A DNA stretch of 21,380 nt from the IMG/VR virus record IMGVR_UViG_3300017728_000136, positions 1-21,380 of that record, one strand, 5' to 3'. Under the pieces are notes generated by a model that had not been told where the DNA came from, made no database searches, and saw only the letters and a list, made by a program, of their open reading frames with translations. Shown here in pieces: positions 11,552 through 18,924 of this stretch. Both the position numbers and the translations under genes were made by a program. The DNA comes from a virus. The first letter of the stretch is position 1. Every line of letters starts with the position of its first letter.

Positions 11552-11754
11552 TGAATAGCAGAAGCACAAACAAAGACAAAAAGTATTCCACGGAAGCAAA
11601 CCATTACTGGCCAACTCGTATTAGAGTGGACGGGGTTGCAAAGTGGATTCTTTTAACTGATGCTGAAGTAAGCAGGGCTGCTAAGAGGGCAGAAAAAAAT
11701 CCAGAAGATATGCCAGGTCTTTGGTCAAGAATTAGAATTGTCTTAGGACTTTAG
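11551..11754 (+). CDS. hypothetical protein (67 aa)
   Basis: ATG 11551 directly follows the hairpin that carries GGAG. The product begins MNSRSTNKDKKYSTEANHYW, has a strand-rich centre (TRIRVDGVAKWILLTDAEVS) that reads like a small beta-barrel edge plus helix, then AAKRAEKNPEDMPG and a basic/hydrophobic tail (LWSRIRIVLGL). No known motif. It is followed after 12 bases by the virion-like gene at 11767. Confidence 0.65.
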   Translation: MNSRSTNKDKKYSTEANHYWPTRIRVDGVAKWILLTDAEVSRAAKRAEKNPEDMPGLWSRIRIVLGL

Positions 11755-11766
11755 GAGAATCATAAC

Positions 11767-12219
11767 ATGCCAGCAGCACGACATGATTTAGATATAGATC
11801 GTGGAGCAACGTTCAAGTTGTTTCTTGAATATCAAACAGCAGGAACCACGGGTATCAACCTGAGTGGTTATACTGCTGACATGCAGGTTCGTAGATCCAC
11901 CAAGACCTCCAAGATCATTCTACATCTCCAAGGTAATACTGGAGAACGCGGAGTGACAGGTGGAGGCTCGACTGGTGAGTATGTGGCAGGTGCCGCTTTC
12001 GCAGGTACGGCAGGAATAGGAGGCATCTTTTTGAATGCCTCTTCGGTCGGAGTCACGGAAGGTGCTACAGGAGGCATTTTTATTCAGGCAGATTCTGCTA
12101 CCATGAAGAACGTCCCAGAAGGGCAGCACCACTACGATCTCGAACTCACAGACTCCTCTGGAACCGTTACGAGGATCATCGAGGGACGCTTCCGTGTGTC
12201 TCCTGATGTCACGCGATGA
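11767..12219 (+). CDS. probable virion/baseplate-associated protein (150 aa)
   Basis: GGAG lies about eight bases before ATG 11767. The N-terminal half (DLDIDRGATFKLFLEY then GINLSGYTADMQVRRS) follows the pattern RGxTFxxxL...LxGYTAxxQxR that I know from beta-sandwich N-terminal domains of phage baseplate upper proteins and related virion components. A glycine-rich, flexible middle follows (GNTGERGVTGGGSTGEYVAG). The C-terminal strands HHYDLELTDSSGTVTRIIEG complete the sandwich. The Gly-rich insertion of about 65 residues between strands is unusual. It overlaps the next gene by four bases (ATGA at 12216), so the two are probably partners. Confidence 0.65.
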   Translation: MPAARHDLDIDRGATFKLFLEYQTAGTTGINLSGYTADMQVRRSTKTSKIILHLQGNTGERGVTGGGSTGEYVAGAAFAGTAGIGGIFLNASSVGVTEGATGGIFIQADSATMKNVPEGQHHYDLELTDSSGTVTRIIEGRFRVSPDVTR

Positions 12220-12455
12220 GTAACCGTATCGTCGTCCATACGACTCCTCAGATCCCTCTCAGAACGCTCCTAGAGGACACGGAGGAGCGAAGGGTGGTTG
12301 TTCACTACGAGGACGACACAGACGCTCTACGGGACACTCAGGGACTCAATATACGTCAAGGAGAGAGCCTCACAAAGAGCCTAATCACAAAAGGCACTTT
12401 GATCGTGAAGATTAGGCAAAACGAAGAAACGACAATCTCTCTCCTTACCATTTGA
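12216..12455 (+). CDS. probable partner of the 11767 virion-like protein (79 aa)
   Basis: ATG 12216 overlaps the previous stop. The product begins MSNRIVVHTTPQIPLRTLLE and is rich in charged residues and beta-strand pattern (ERRVVVHYEDD, GTLIVKIRQNEETTISLLTI). The end looks like a short Ig-type strand pair. The family is not recognised; translational coupling to the 11767 gene suggests an associated structural or assembly function. The next promoter begins within its last codons. Confidence 0.6.
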   Translation: MSNRIVVHTTPQIPLRTLLEDTEERRVVVHYEDDTDALRDTQGLNIRQGESLTKSLITKGTLIVKIRQNEETTISLLTI

Positions 12456-12479
12456 CAAGTCTAGAATCTATGATAGACT
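12452..12479 (+). promoter_or_regulatory. sigma70-type promoter, probably giving a leaderless message
   Basis: TTGACA at 12452-12457 and TAGACT at 12474-12479 have a 16-bp spacer. The next start codon (ATG 12486) lies six bases after the -10, where transcription itself should start. Confidence 0.7.
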
Positions 12480-12485
12480 GTAGTC

Positions 12486-12674
12486 ATGAACAAGAAGCGA
12501 CATATTGATAAGTTTGATTTGGAGGCAGAACGCGAAGGTTCTGCCATTCGTGAACATCGTGGTATACCTGAAACCGCTTACGGAAAAGGCATCACCAAGC
12601 AACGAAACATGCACAAGCGTGGACAGGAAATTCTGGAAACCAGAGTTATCAAGAGAGGAAAGTGGCTCGTATGA
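12486..12674 (+). CDS. small basic protein (62 aa), likely leaderless mRNA
   Basis: ATG 12486 sits at the predicted transcription start of the 12452 promoter and has no Shine-Dalgarno. The product begins MNKKRHIDKFDLEAEREGSA, is helical and Lys/Arg/His-rich, and contains GKGITKQRNMHKRGQEILET and a basic end (RVIKRGKWLV). It may bind nucleic acid. The family is not recognised. It is the first gene of a tight operon of small genes (12486-14206). Confidence 0.65.
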   Translation: MNKKRHIDKFDLEAEREGSAIREHRGIPETAYGKGITKQRNMHKRGQEILETRVIKRGKWLV

Positions 12675-12955
12675 ATGACAAGACTATGAAGAAGGTTCTG
12701 CCTAAGATTGTTGAAGACTGGATCAATGCGGAGGACATCTGCTTCATCACTGGTAAGATCATCGGTAGAGACGATCAGTGTCGCTGGACGGACGAGTTCG
12801 ATGCATGGGTGTCTGAGGACGGACAGAACGTCGTAGAGCGTGAGGCAACGTCTGACTACCCCCATAGCGAAGAAGCAGTGATCATCTATAGCGAATGGTA
12901 TGCGAAAGATGAGGCTTCTGCCGCAAACGAGGAATATCGAAGGTGGCACAAATGA
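12671..12955 (+). CDS. acidic hypothetical protein (94 aa)
   Basis: ATG 12671 overlaps the preceding stop (ATGA) and follows AGAGGAAAG about ten bases upstream. The product begins MNDKTMKKVLPKIVEDWINA and is helical and acidic, with DDQCRWTDEFDAWVSEDGQN and a C-terminal helix (YAKDEASAANEEYRRWHK). It has two cysteines far apart and no known motif. Its stop overlaps the start of the prepilin-like gene. Confidence 0.65.
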   Translation: MNDKTMKKVLPKIVEDWINAEDICFITGKIIGRDDQCRWTDEFDAWVSEDGQNVVEREATSDYPHSEEAVIIYSEWYAKDEASAANEEYRRWHK

Positions 12956-13212
12956 GAGGATTCAGCACACTAGAACTTCTAGTGGTCGTCTCACTGATGT
13001 CTCTTTTGGTTTCAATAACCTTTTTCTTTCGTTGGGATGATACCAAGAAGGAACTCGAAGAGAATCAAGAGATCCAGCAAGCAACCACTCAACTGTGGCT
13101 AGTCCGTATCGAAGATCCGACGCAACCCGTTTACTGGGTATGGGAAGATGAAAACGGCGTGATGTGGATGCTTTCTCGTAGCGACAACAAGGTAAGGAAG
13201 GTAGGATCATGA
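12952..13212 (+). CDS. type IV prepilin-like (pseudopilin) small protein (86 aa)
   Basis: ATG 12952 overlaps the preceding stop (ATGA). The N-terminus MRGFSTLELLVVVSLMSLLV is a canonical class III prepilin signal: a short basic leader MRG, the cut site Gly|Phe, Glu at mature position +5 and a hydrophobic helix. Host prepilin peptidase (PilD/GspO type) should cut and methylate it. Only about 60 residues follow the helix, with a charged amphipathic segment (DDTKKELEENQEIQQATT), and then WLVRIEDPTQPVYWVWEDEN with a repeated Trp/Tyr pattern, so the globular domain is much smaller than in normal pilins. It is a phage gene inside an operon of small unknown genes. It could interfere with host pili or secretion, or simply use the helix as a membrane anchor. 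Confidence 0.72.
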   Translation: MRGFSTLELLVVVSLMSLLVSITFFFRWDDTKKELEENQEIQQATTQLWLVRIEDPTQPVYWVWEDENGVMWMLSRSDNKVRKVGS

Positions 13213-13424
13213 AAGACGAAATTCATGACTTTACTGGACCATATCAGATTCATACTCACCCCGATCGTGATATCGTTTTTATCAAGAACGAGGGTGGCTT
13301 AGGCGGTGCTTATTCATATGATAGTGTTCGTTTGCGTCAGATTGTGATTATGAAAATCGCCGAACACGAAACTGAACTGATGAAGTGGAACCTACTCTTG
13401 GACAGGATCAATGACAATGCGTGA
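13209..13424 (+). CDS. hypothetical protein (71 aa)
   Basis: ATG 13209 overlaps the stop of the prepilin-like gene (ATGA) and has AAGGTAGGA just upstream. The product begins MKDEIHDFTGPYQIHTHPDR, continues IVFIKNEGGLGGAYSYDSVR and ends in a helical stretch (LRQIVIMKIAEHETELMKWN). No motif is recognised. The overlap suggests that its translation is tied to that of the prepilin-like gene. Confidence 0.62.
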   Translation: MKDEIHDFTGPYQIHTHPDRDIVFIKNEGGLGGAYSYDSVRLRQIVIMKIAEHETELMKWNLLLDRINDNA

Positions 13425-13638
13425 ACAAGAATATGCCATGACTATGCTTTTGATGATGACTACTATGAATGCCTTTCTTGGTGTCCTAATGGTGGCAGAA
13501 ATTATTCCGATTGAATACGGAATGTCGCTTGCTTTATTCGCAATGTGTGGTATGATCTGGAAGTGCAAGAGAGATCTCATGGGTAATGTTCGCCTCTGGG
13601 AAAACCCAAAACAGTACCGTGATCGGATGAGCAAATGA
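13417..13638 (+). CDS. small membrane protein (73 aa)
   Basis: ATG 13417 is preferred over ATG 13411 because AGGA at 13404-13407 lies nine bases upstream. It overlaps the previous gene by eight bases. The product begins MREQEYAMTMLLMMTTMNAF, with hydrophobic segments at about 7-27 and 33-48 (IPIEYGMSLALFAMCGMIW) joined by a short loop, then a basic cytoplasmic tail (KCKRDLMGNVRLWENPKQYR). It is Met-rich. Function unknown; it may be a membrane partner of the prepilin-like protein encoded two genes upstream. Confidence 0.65.
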   Translation: MREQEYAMTMLLMMTTMNAFLGVLMVAEIIPIEYGMSLALFAMCGMIWKCKRDLMGNVRLWENPKQYRDRMSK

Positions 13639-13677
13639 TATATAAGGTGATCCCTTTAAACCAAAAGAGATACCCAA

Positions 13678-13806
13678 ATGTTCAAACGACTCCTGCTTTC
13701 TCGCCGTCGTAGACTATACCTAAAACGACTAAAACGTAATCCGCATTATTTAACGAACCTATCTGGAAGGTATCAGGATTGGGGCCGACCACGGCCCCTA
13801 CCCTAG
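13678..13806 (+). CDS. tiny Arg-rich protein (42 aa)
   Basis: ATG 13678 has only a weak AAGAGA upstream. The product is MFKRLLLSRRRRLYLKRLKR followed by NPHYLTNLSGRYQDWGRPRP and LP. The density of Arg/Lys with Leu suggests an amphipathic, RNA- or membrane-binding peptide. A GC-rich hairpin (GGGGCCG-ACCA-CGGCCCC, 13781-13798) overlaps its end. With a poor ribosome-binding site and short length, its reality is uncertain. Confidence 0.4.
   Translation: MFKRLLLSRRRRLYLKRLKRNPHYLTNLSGRYQDWGRPRPLP
13781..13798 (+). promoter_or_regulatory. GC-rich hairpin without T-tract
   Basis: GGGGCCG-ACCA-CGGCCCC has a 7-bp perfect stem just before the zinc-finger gene at 13815. No T-run follows, so it is more likely an mRNA-processing or stability element than a terminator. 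Confidence 0.4.
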
Positions 13807-13814
13807 AGAATATT

Positions 13815-14024
13815 ATGATTTGCCTGGAATGTGAAAATCCAATCGCTCCCGCCCGACTCGAAGCAATCCCCGATACCGAGTATTGTGTCAAGTGTGTAGA
13901 TAAGAATTCTACGCCTATTATTGCCCGAGTTATCTACAGTCACAAGTGCGACAGTGAACTCTTTATCGCAAAGGGTAAAGAGAACGTTCGGAGACTTGAT
14001 CGAGAGTGGGCAAGGGCACGATAG
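13815..14024 (+). CDS. minimal DksA/TraR-type zinc-finger protein (69 aa)
   Basis: ATG 13815 follows a weak GAGAAT. The first 30 residues are MICLECENPIAPARLEAIPD followed by TEYCVKCVDK. Two CxxC pairs spaced as C-x2-C-x17-C-x2-C, with PIxxARLEAIP between them, are the signature of the DksA/TraR C4 zinc finger. The long N-terminal coiled coil that DksA inserts into the RNA polymerase channel is missing, so the gene is essentially the finger plus a basic alpha-helical tail (KGKENVRRLDREWARAR). It may act on host RNA polymerase like short TraR proteins or be a simple zinc-ribbon. A hairpin follows at its stop. Confidence 0.7.
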   Translation: MICLECENPIAPARLEAIPDTEYCVKCVDKNSTPIIARVIYSHKCDSELFIAKGKENVRRLDREWARAR

Positions 14025-14048
14025 TCAGATACATAAGTATAGACTATC
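14020..14048 (+). promoter_or_regulatory. hairpin at the end of the zinc-finger gene
   Basis: GATAGTC (14020-14026) pairs with GACTATC (14042-14048) and ATAC/GTAT pairs inside, closed by ATAA. Only scattered T follow (TACTTTAAT), so it is a weak terminator or processing site; the stop codon lies in the stem. Confidence 0.45.
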
Positions 14049-14068
14049 TACTTTAATAGGAGAACACT

Positions 14069-14206
14069 ATGGAAAACCTTGATCTAACTGTATCCCAATG
14101 GCTCGGAACTGCTTTATGGACTCTGCTGGTTTTTGTTGCAGGTGCCTGGGTAGGTCCTAAGTTTTTTGGATGGCTAGGAAAGTTTCTTCCGTGGAACAAA
14201 GACTGA
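14069..14206 (+). CDS. small membrane protein (45 aa)
   Basis: ATG 14069 is preceded by TAGGAGAACACT, sharing GGAGAACACTA with the leaders at 8056 and 11538. The protein begins MENLDLTVSQWLGTALWTLL, with one hydrophobic helix at about 12-31 (LGTALWTLLVFVAGAWVG), then a basic end (PKFFGWLGKFLPWNKD). It would be anchored with the N-terminus outside. Its stop touches the stop of the convergent structural gene (TGA-TCA). Function unknown. Confidence 0.65.
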   Translation: MENLDLTVSQWLGTALWTLLVFVAGAWVGPKFFGWLGKFLPWNKD

Positions 14207-16537
14207 TCACGGAGATCCTTCTTCGTCCTCTTCGATGAACAATCTGAATTGTGTACCGTCTGGAACATCACCGTCGTAATTGATGGTGATGTTTCCGTCT
14301 ACTGTACCATCACTAGAGATTGTGAAGTTCCTTAACGATGATGGCACACGATCTGTTCTCTGATCGTCGATGTATTCTGTGTCTAAAGAACGATACGAGA
14401 TCGGGCTATAGTCGGTGGGATTCGTGGGAAGTGCAGAATTATTATATGCGATGGTTCTCTTGTTCTCGAAAACAATCTCCATTTCATCTTGGTGATTGAG
14501 ACCAGAAGAAAAGGTTTCATTTGTGTGCATCACGATGACATAATTTTCTTTTTCGTCTTTTAGAACTTCGTAGGATGTAAACCTTAAAGTTTCGTTTGTT
14601 GTTTTGTTCCTTACGATAAGGTCGTTAAAAGTTCTTCTCCACTCTTCGTGAGCCGTATAGTCGTTTCCATTCCAGCGAAGCACCTCGTCGGTTTCACTGA
14701 TATCAATAAAGATCGCTGTGTTTGCTATTGATCCGCTGGGAAGAGCATATCCCTCCTCCATGAATCCATGAATAACGGTTTGAAGAACATTGTCGGCTGG
14801 GATGGTCGAGATATCATCTTCGAAGGATAGTATTTCACCAGAGTAGGCAGGAATTACCGTGCCATCACATGAGAGGTGGCCAGTGTAATCATAGTTTACT
14901 ATATTATCGGTTACTGTGGCGATGCCTGGGTGCCCATTTGAACTGGGGAGCGATATGGTTTCATCTTCTCTATTGATGGTGAAAGTAATGGTATCAGGAT
15001 TACCTTCTTCAAAAATCCAACCATCTCCTAATTCTGACTCAATCGTGCTGTTGCCCGTCAGGTAAGAAACAATATTGCCTGGTGCTTGTTGATCTGGATC
15101 GGAGGACTCAAGTAAAGTTAATTTGTGTGCTATGCAAATATTCGTTCTATTCGTTTCATTTCCCTCCTCGAAAACACAAGGAGGACTGTGGGGAATTGCA
15201 GATGGATATGATTGATTTTCGACAAATTGAGATACAACATCTTTGGTTTCGACCCGAGCCAATATATCAGTTTGGCCACTAGAACTTCTTTGTCGAAAGA
15301 AGACAGTTTTGGGTCTAAATCTATTCAGAAGTCTATATGCTTTTCTCCAAGGAGTGAGTCGAGTGAACGGTTCTGTTCCGCTCTCTCGATTTTTTGTTGT
15401 ATTCACTCCTAACGGAAGGAAATTAATACCATTAGTAAGATTGTGAGAGGCCATACCAGATGGACTAACCCAATATCCTTCACCTGGCTCAGCACCCTCA
15501 AATATTTCGGGGTGATCTAGTGATGCAAGACTCATGGACTGAGAGTTCCAGTTAATACTATTGTATTCGCCTGTGTCTGTTCTGTTAGAGTAGAACTTGT
15601 AAATGGCTCTTGGAGTTTCTCCGCCTCCACCCGTGTCTCGAGGAACCTTGTAGCGAACGGTGAGTCGAGGTCTTAGAGTGATGTCGTTGATGAAAACATT
15701 CGAAAAGGTTCCAGTGGAAAATGATTGTCCATCACATCTTTTCACTCGAAGACAAGAAAGTCCACTTGAGTCTACGAGATTTTGAGTTACACGATATCTT
15801 CCGAGACTGCTGTCTTGGTCTGTATCGTTTTCTCCAACCATAATGTAGTTTCCTACAGGAATAGTCGCGGGTGTAATTAATCTGATGAAGAAACCAGATC
15901 TTCCTTCAGATGAATATTGTGAATTCCATTCAATTATGCCACCGAAAAAATTCCAGCCAGATCCAACTTGAGTATCAGTAGAAGGAAAAGGTGTATCCAA
16001 TACCATAACATAGATTACACGAGTATCCTCGTCAAATGACTGTATATTACTTACAGTCGTGTTGTGGGTATCTGTGTAAAACTCATCTGGTGACTCATCT
16101 ATCTGAATGTTTGTAAAATTGAATCCCGTAAAATTTGATTCTAGTATGTTGTCCAAATCATCGACATATTCTTGGAATATCGCAGTATCCGAATCGGGCC
16201 CCGAGACAGGTGGTTTGTTAATTATAATGGTAAAGTTTGGCGCATCAGCGGGTTGTTCTGGTCCGGGAATACCATAGTATATTTCATACACATCACTACC
16301 ACCAGAATATGTAACCTGACCACCACTTAGAGGCCAGTTGTTTAGAATGTTTGTTTCATCTACTTGAATGGAAGTTGTGAAAGTGACATTAGTGTTTAGA
16401 ATTGTCTCTTTAAAATCAAGAGAGTGGAAATATGCAACCGATTTGATTCTACTGGTATAGTTTCTCACGCCACTGATGGTGTTATGAGGATACCATTCTC
16501 CTTTGGATGTATCATATGGAATATTTTCTAGTGGCAT
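14207..16537 (-). CDS. large virion (tail fibre/spike-like) protein (776 aa)
   Basis: The start at 16537 has AGGA eight bases upstream on the minus strand. The protein (begins MPLENIPYDTSKGEWYPHNT) is long, soluble, Asn/Thr/Ser/Asp-rich and mostly beta-stranded, without signal or membrane segments. Notable pieces are a run near residues 200-230 (GSGWNFFGGIIEWNSQYSSE), a Gly-rich break near 305 (RDTGGGGETPR), GEGYWVSPSGMASHNLTNGI near 350-370, and an Asp/Glu-rich end (FRLFIEEDEEGSP). Its richness in N-x-T/S and small polar residues is typical of extended phage fibres. No enzymatic site is recognised. It is the downstream member of a two-gene minus-strand unit with the 16539 gene and is probably expressed late; the exact virion role is inferred. 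Confidence 0.72.
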   Translation of the reverse strand: MPLENIPYDTSKGEWYPHNTISGVRNYTSRIKSVAYFHSLDFKETILNTNVTFTTSIQVDETNILNNWPLSGGQVTYSGGSDVYEIYYGIPGPEQPADAPNFTIIINKPPVSGPDSDTAIFQEYVDDLDNILESNFTGFNFTNIQIDESPDEFYTDTHNTTVSNIQSFDEDTRVIYVMVLDTPFPSTDTQVGSGWNFFGGIIEWNSQYSSEGRSGFFIRLITPATIPVGNYIMVGENDTDQDSSLGRYRVTQNLVDSSGLSCLRVKRCDGQSFSTGTFSNVFINDITLRPRLTVRYKVPRDTGGGGETPRAIYKFYSNRTDTGEYNSINWNSQSMSLASLDHPEIFEGAEPGEGYWVSPSGMASHNLTNGINFLPLGVNTTKNRESGTEPFTRLTPWRKAYRLLNRFRPKTVFFRQRSSSGQTDILARVETKDVVSQFVENQSYPSAIPHSPPCVFEEGNETNRTNICIAHKLTLLESSDPDQQAPGNIVSYLTGNSTIESELGDGWIFEEGNPDTITFTINREDETISLPSSNGHPGIATVTDNIVNYDYTGHLSCDGTVIPAYSGEILSFEDDISTIPADNVLQTVIHGFMEEGYALPSGSIANTAIFIDISETDEVLRWNGNDYTAHEEWRRTFNDLIVRNKTTNETLRFTSYEVLKDEKENYVIVMHTNETFSSGLNHQDEMEIVFENKRTIAYNNSALPTNPTDYSPISYRSLDTEYIDDQRTDRVPSSLRNFTISSDGTVDGNITINYDGDVPDGTQFRLFIEEDEEGSP

Positions 16538-16538
16538 A

Positions 16539-18911
16539 TCAGAATCCTAATGCAAAGACCTCTACATTGACTGAAGTAGATGGGTTGTAACTGGGACAGA
16601 TGGCGGAAATTGAAGACACCGAATCAATCTCTATGAACACATCGTCGCCTGGCGAGAGAGGGAAGTATGATGATGTGATCAGACTGCTTCCAACAAAAAC
16701 GACATCGGTTGAGCCTGGGTGTAGTTTTATCCTCACACCACTCTTTAGTGCGGTGCCATTGGTGAATGGTGCTACACCAGCACTGGTAAGGGCGAGTTTT
16801 TCGGTCACGATCCCAGTTGGAGCGGAAACTGTGACTGGAATACTGAATGACGGTGCCGCAGAGTCGGGTATGACTTTTTCTATCGCATCTCTAACCTTCT
16901 TGAGATATCCATTAGCACCAAGAGAGGTGTCGAAGTTCTCGGTCGATCCGTCTCCGATCAAACCAAGAGCGGACACAATGGTATTTGTTGGAGTTCCGAT
17001 TCTATCGATCAACGTGTCTACCGCGGCACATAGTCCAGTGATTCCGTGATAGATGTTGTTAATAGATCCACTTGCACCTGAGATGATATCAGTAAAGGCA
17101 GATCCAGTAACTTCAATGGCACGACCACCAGAGAAACCCTCAATCATGACTGGATGTGGGGTGGTTGATCCTGCTGTACCAGATACGAAGAGTCCATACA
17201 TTGTGCTGTTGTCAGCGAGACATGCACCCTGAACTGGAACTGGATTTCCAAGAGTATTTCCTACTGCTAGGTTATCCTGCACGCTAACGCTGAAGGAGAT
17301 ACCATCGGCATTCACCATGTTTACATTTAATGCTGAACCATCTCCGCTACCAGTAAATCCGATTGGGAAGATGGAGGTTCCACTAATACCATGTATTAGC
17401 GTGGCAACACTTGCAAAACTGGATCCTTCAGGAGTGGTTGCACCACCTATTACGGGTAAACCAGTTCCGATATCAAAGGTGACACCTAACAATCCATCGA
17501 CAGGTGAAACATCACTAGTTGGTCCTCCGCCCATTACGGCTACGGGAAATAGTGTTGCACCATCATTTCTACCTTGAATTTGAAGTGCGGTGGCGTTTGT
17601 TGTTCCTCGACCATCAATAACCGTCTTTAGGGTTGGGGTGTTATCGAGGAAGTCTACTTCGAGTGCGATGGGATCACCGCCCGCTCCTGTTGTAAATCCA
17701 TATAAAACATTCGCAACGGGGAACGCACCCGAGACACCCTGAATTACCACTGAATCTGTATCGGCATCATGCGAAGCAGTGGCTCCTGCTGTTCCGAAAG
17801 TGAGTCCTCGAATGTCGAGGTTTGTAGCAGAAACTGTCTGAGATCCCGTCAATCCAACCGATCCCGAAACTGTAAAGGATGAGCCTGTCTTGGGTTGAAT
17901 AAAAAGCGCCTCGGCGTCGGTATTGGTTACACCTGCATTTCTAACAGTATCAATGGTTCCTCCACCGAGGTCTACGGTTCCTCCTGCGATGCTGATGTTA
18001 GTGTCGCTGATGGTGGCACTGATTGCAGCACCAACGACAGCGACTTTGAGGGCGTCTCCTGACGCAGCGATGGGGATAGAACCCAAAGGATTTCCGGGTG
18101 ATGATCCGTGGACGAGTGATGCAACTGGGAATCCCCCACTCACACCTTGTACCACAGCGGAGTCGGTTCCGTTTACGGGGTCAAGTGTTCGTCCTAGCAG
18201 ACCCATTGTCAGACCCAAACTAACATTATCGATGGTTCCGCCGAGTATTGTTACACTTCCTAAAGTTCCGCCAGCAATGGTTACATTGTCCAGAGTTCCT
18301 CCAACTACTGTGGCAGAGGAAACGACATCAATCGTTCCGCCACTAATCGTGGCCGAGGAAACGACATCGATTGTTCCACCGCTAACTGTCGCAGAGGAAA
18401 CGACATCAATCGTTCCTCCACTAACCGTTGCAGATGAAACCACATCAATGGTCCCACCGCTAACTGTCGCAGAGGAAATTTTGTCGATTGTTCCTCCACT
18501 GATAACCATCGTGCTGTCGATTGTTCCGCCTATAATTGTGACGTTTATGGCCCCACCGATTGCAGTGGTTCCTGATACCATAACGGGAATAGTTGCCGTC
18601 GTTACACCATCAACATGCATCGCGGTAATACCGAGTGCATTCAAGGAGGTGTTCAGAGTGATTCCTGAATTCTTCAGATGAACATCAAGAGCGGATGCTG
18701 TTTGGTCTACTCTTGTTCCGTTCGAGTAAATCTGAATAGGTAGAGGACCGCTGACTCCTGACGTATTTACGGGGTAAGCAGCACCATCTTCGCCCCATGC
18801 TACTTTCACATACTGATAGTGAGCCTGTGTTGAACCTGAAACTACAAAATCGGTGGCGATTTCGACACCACTTGAGCCTTCGGTGAGAGTTACACTGTTA
18901 TTGACGGTCAT
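16539..18911 (-). CDS. large virion protein with beta-solenoid repeats (790 aa)
   Basis: The minus-strand start at 18911 has AGGAGG (18917-18922) five bases upstream. The protein begins MTVNNSVTLTEGSSGVEIAT. At about residues 135-199 it carries five near-identical 13-residue repeats, GGTIDVVSSATVS, followed by diverged copies (GGTLDNVTIAGGTLGSVTIL), a pattern of stacked beta-solenoid turns. Longer modules recur later (VVQGVSGGFPVASLVHG and VIQGVSGAFPVANVLYG). The C-terminal domain (GVRIKLHPGSTDVVFVGSSL then PLSPGDDVFIEID) matches the end domain common in phage structural proteins. Only one base separates it from the next start downstream. Most likely a late-expressed tail/fibre component; a slender repetitive shaft is inferred. 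Confidence 0.75.
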   Translation of the reverse strand: MTVNNSVTLTEGSSGVEIATDFVVSGSTQAHYQYVKVAWGEDGAAYPVNTSGVSGPLPIQIYSNGTRVDQTASALDVHLKNSGITLNTSLNALGITAMHVDGVTTATIPVMVSGTTAIGGAINVTIIGGTIDSTMVISGGTIDKISSATVSGGTIDVVSSATVSGGTIDVVSSATVSGGTIDVVSSATISGGTIDVVSSATVVGGTLDNVTIAGGTLGSVTILGGTIDNVSLGLTMGLLGRTLDPVNGTDSAVVQGVSGGFPVASLVHGSSPGNPLGSIPIAASGDALKVAVVGAAISATISDTNISIAGGTVDLGGGTIDTVRNAGVTNTDAEALFIQPKTGSSFTVSGSVGLTGSQTVSATNLDIRGLTFGTAGATASHDADTDSVVIQGVSGAFPVANVLYGFTTGAGGDPIALEVDFLDNTPTLKTVIDGRGTTNATALQIQGRNDGATLFPVAVMGGGPTSDVSPVDGLLGVTFDIGTGLPVIGGATTPEGSSFASVATLIHGISGTSIFPIGFTGSGDGSALNVNMVNADGISFSVSVQDNLAVGNTLGNPVPVQGACLADNSTMYGLFVSGTAGSTTPHPVMIEGFSGGRAIEVTGSAFTDIISGASGSINNIYHGITGLCAAVDTLIDRIGTPTNTIVSALGLIGDGSTENFDTSLGANGYLKKVRDAIEKVIPDSAAPSFSIPVTVSAPTGIVTEKLALTSAGVAPFTNGTALKSGVRIKLHPGSTDVVFVGSSLITSSYFPLSPGDDVFIEIDSVSSISAICPSYNPSTSVNVEVFALGF
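18316..18510 (-). repeat. five tandem 39-bp repeats within the virion gene
   Basis: Units start at 18316, 18355, 18394, 18433 and 18472 (plus coordinates), each beginning GAGGAAAC or a near variant. They encode 13-residue solenoid turns in frame. Copies differ mainly at third codon positions and in the last unit. Copy number could change by slippage or recombination without breaking the frame. Confidence 0.85.
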
Positions 18912-18924
18912 CTATTGCCTCCTA

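Noticed and set aside
18316-18510. Possible CRISPR array because of regular spacing
   Set aside because: Units are directly adjacent 39-bp tandem repeats within a coding frame, with no variable spacers.
17923-18681. A 252-codon plus-strand open frame opposite the 16539-18911 virion gene
   Set aside because: It is an antisense shadow of the solenoid repeats (it repeats VPPLTVAEETTSI-like units), lacks a ribosome-binding site, and disappears outside the repetitive area.
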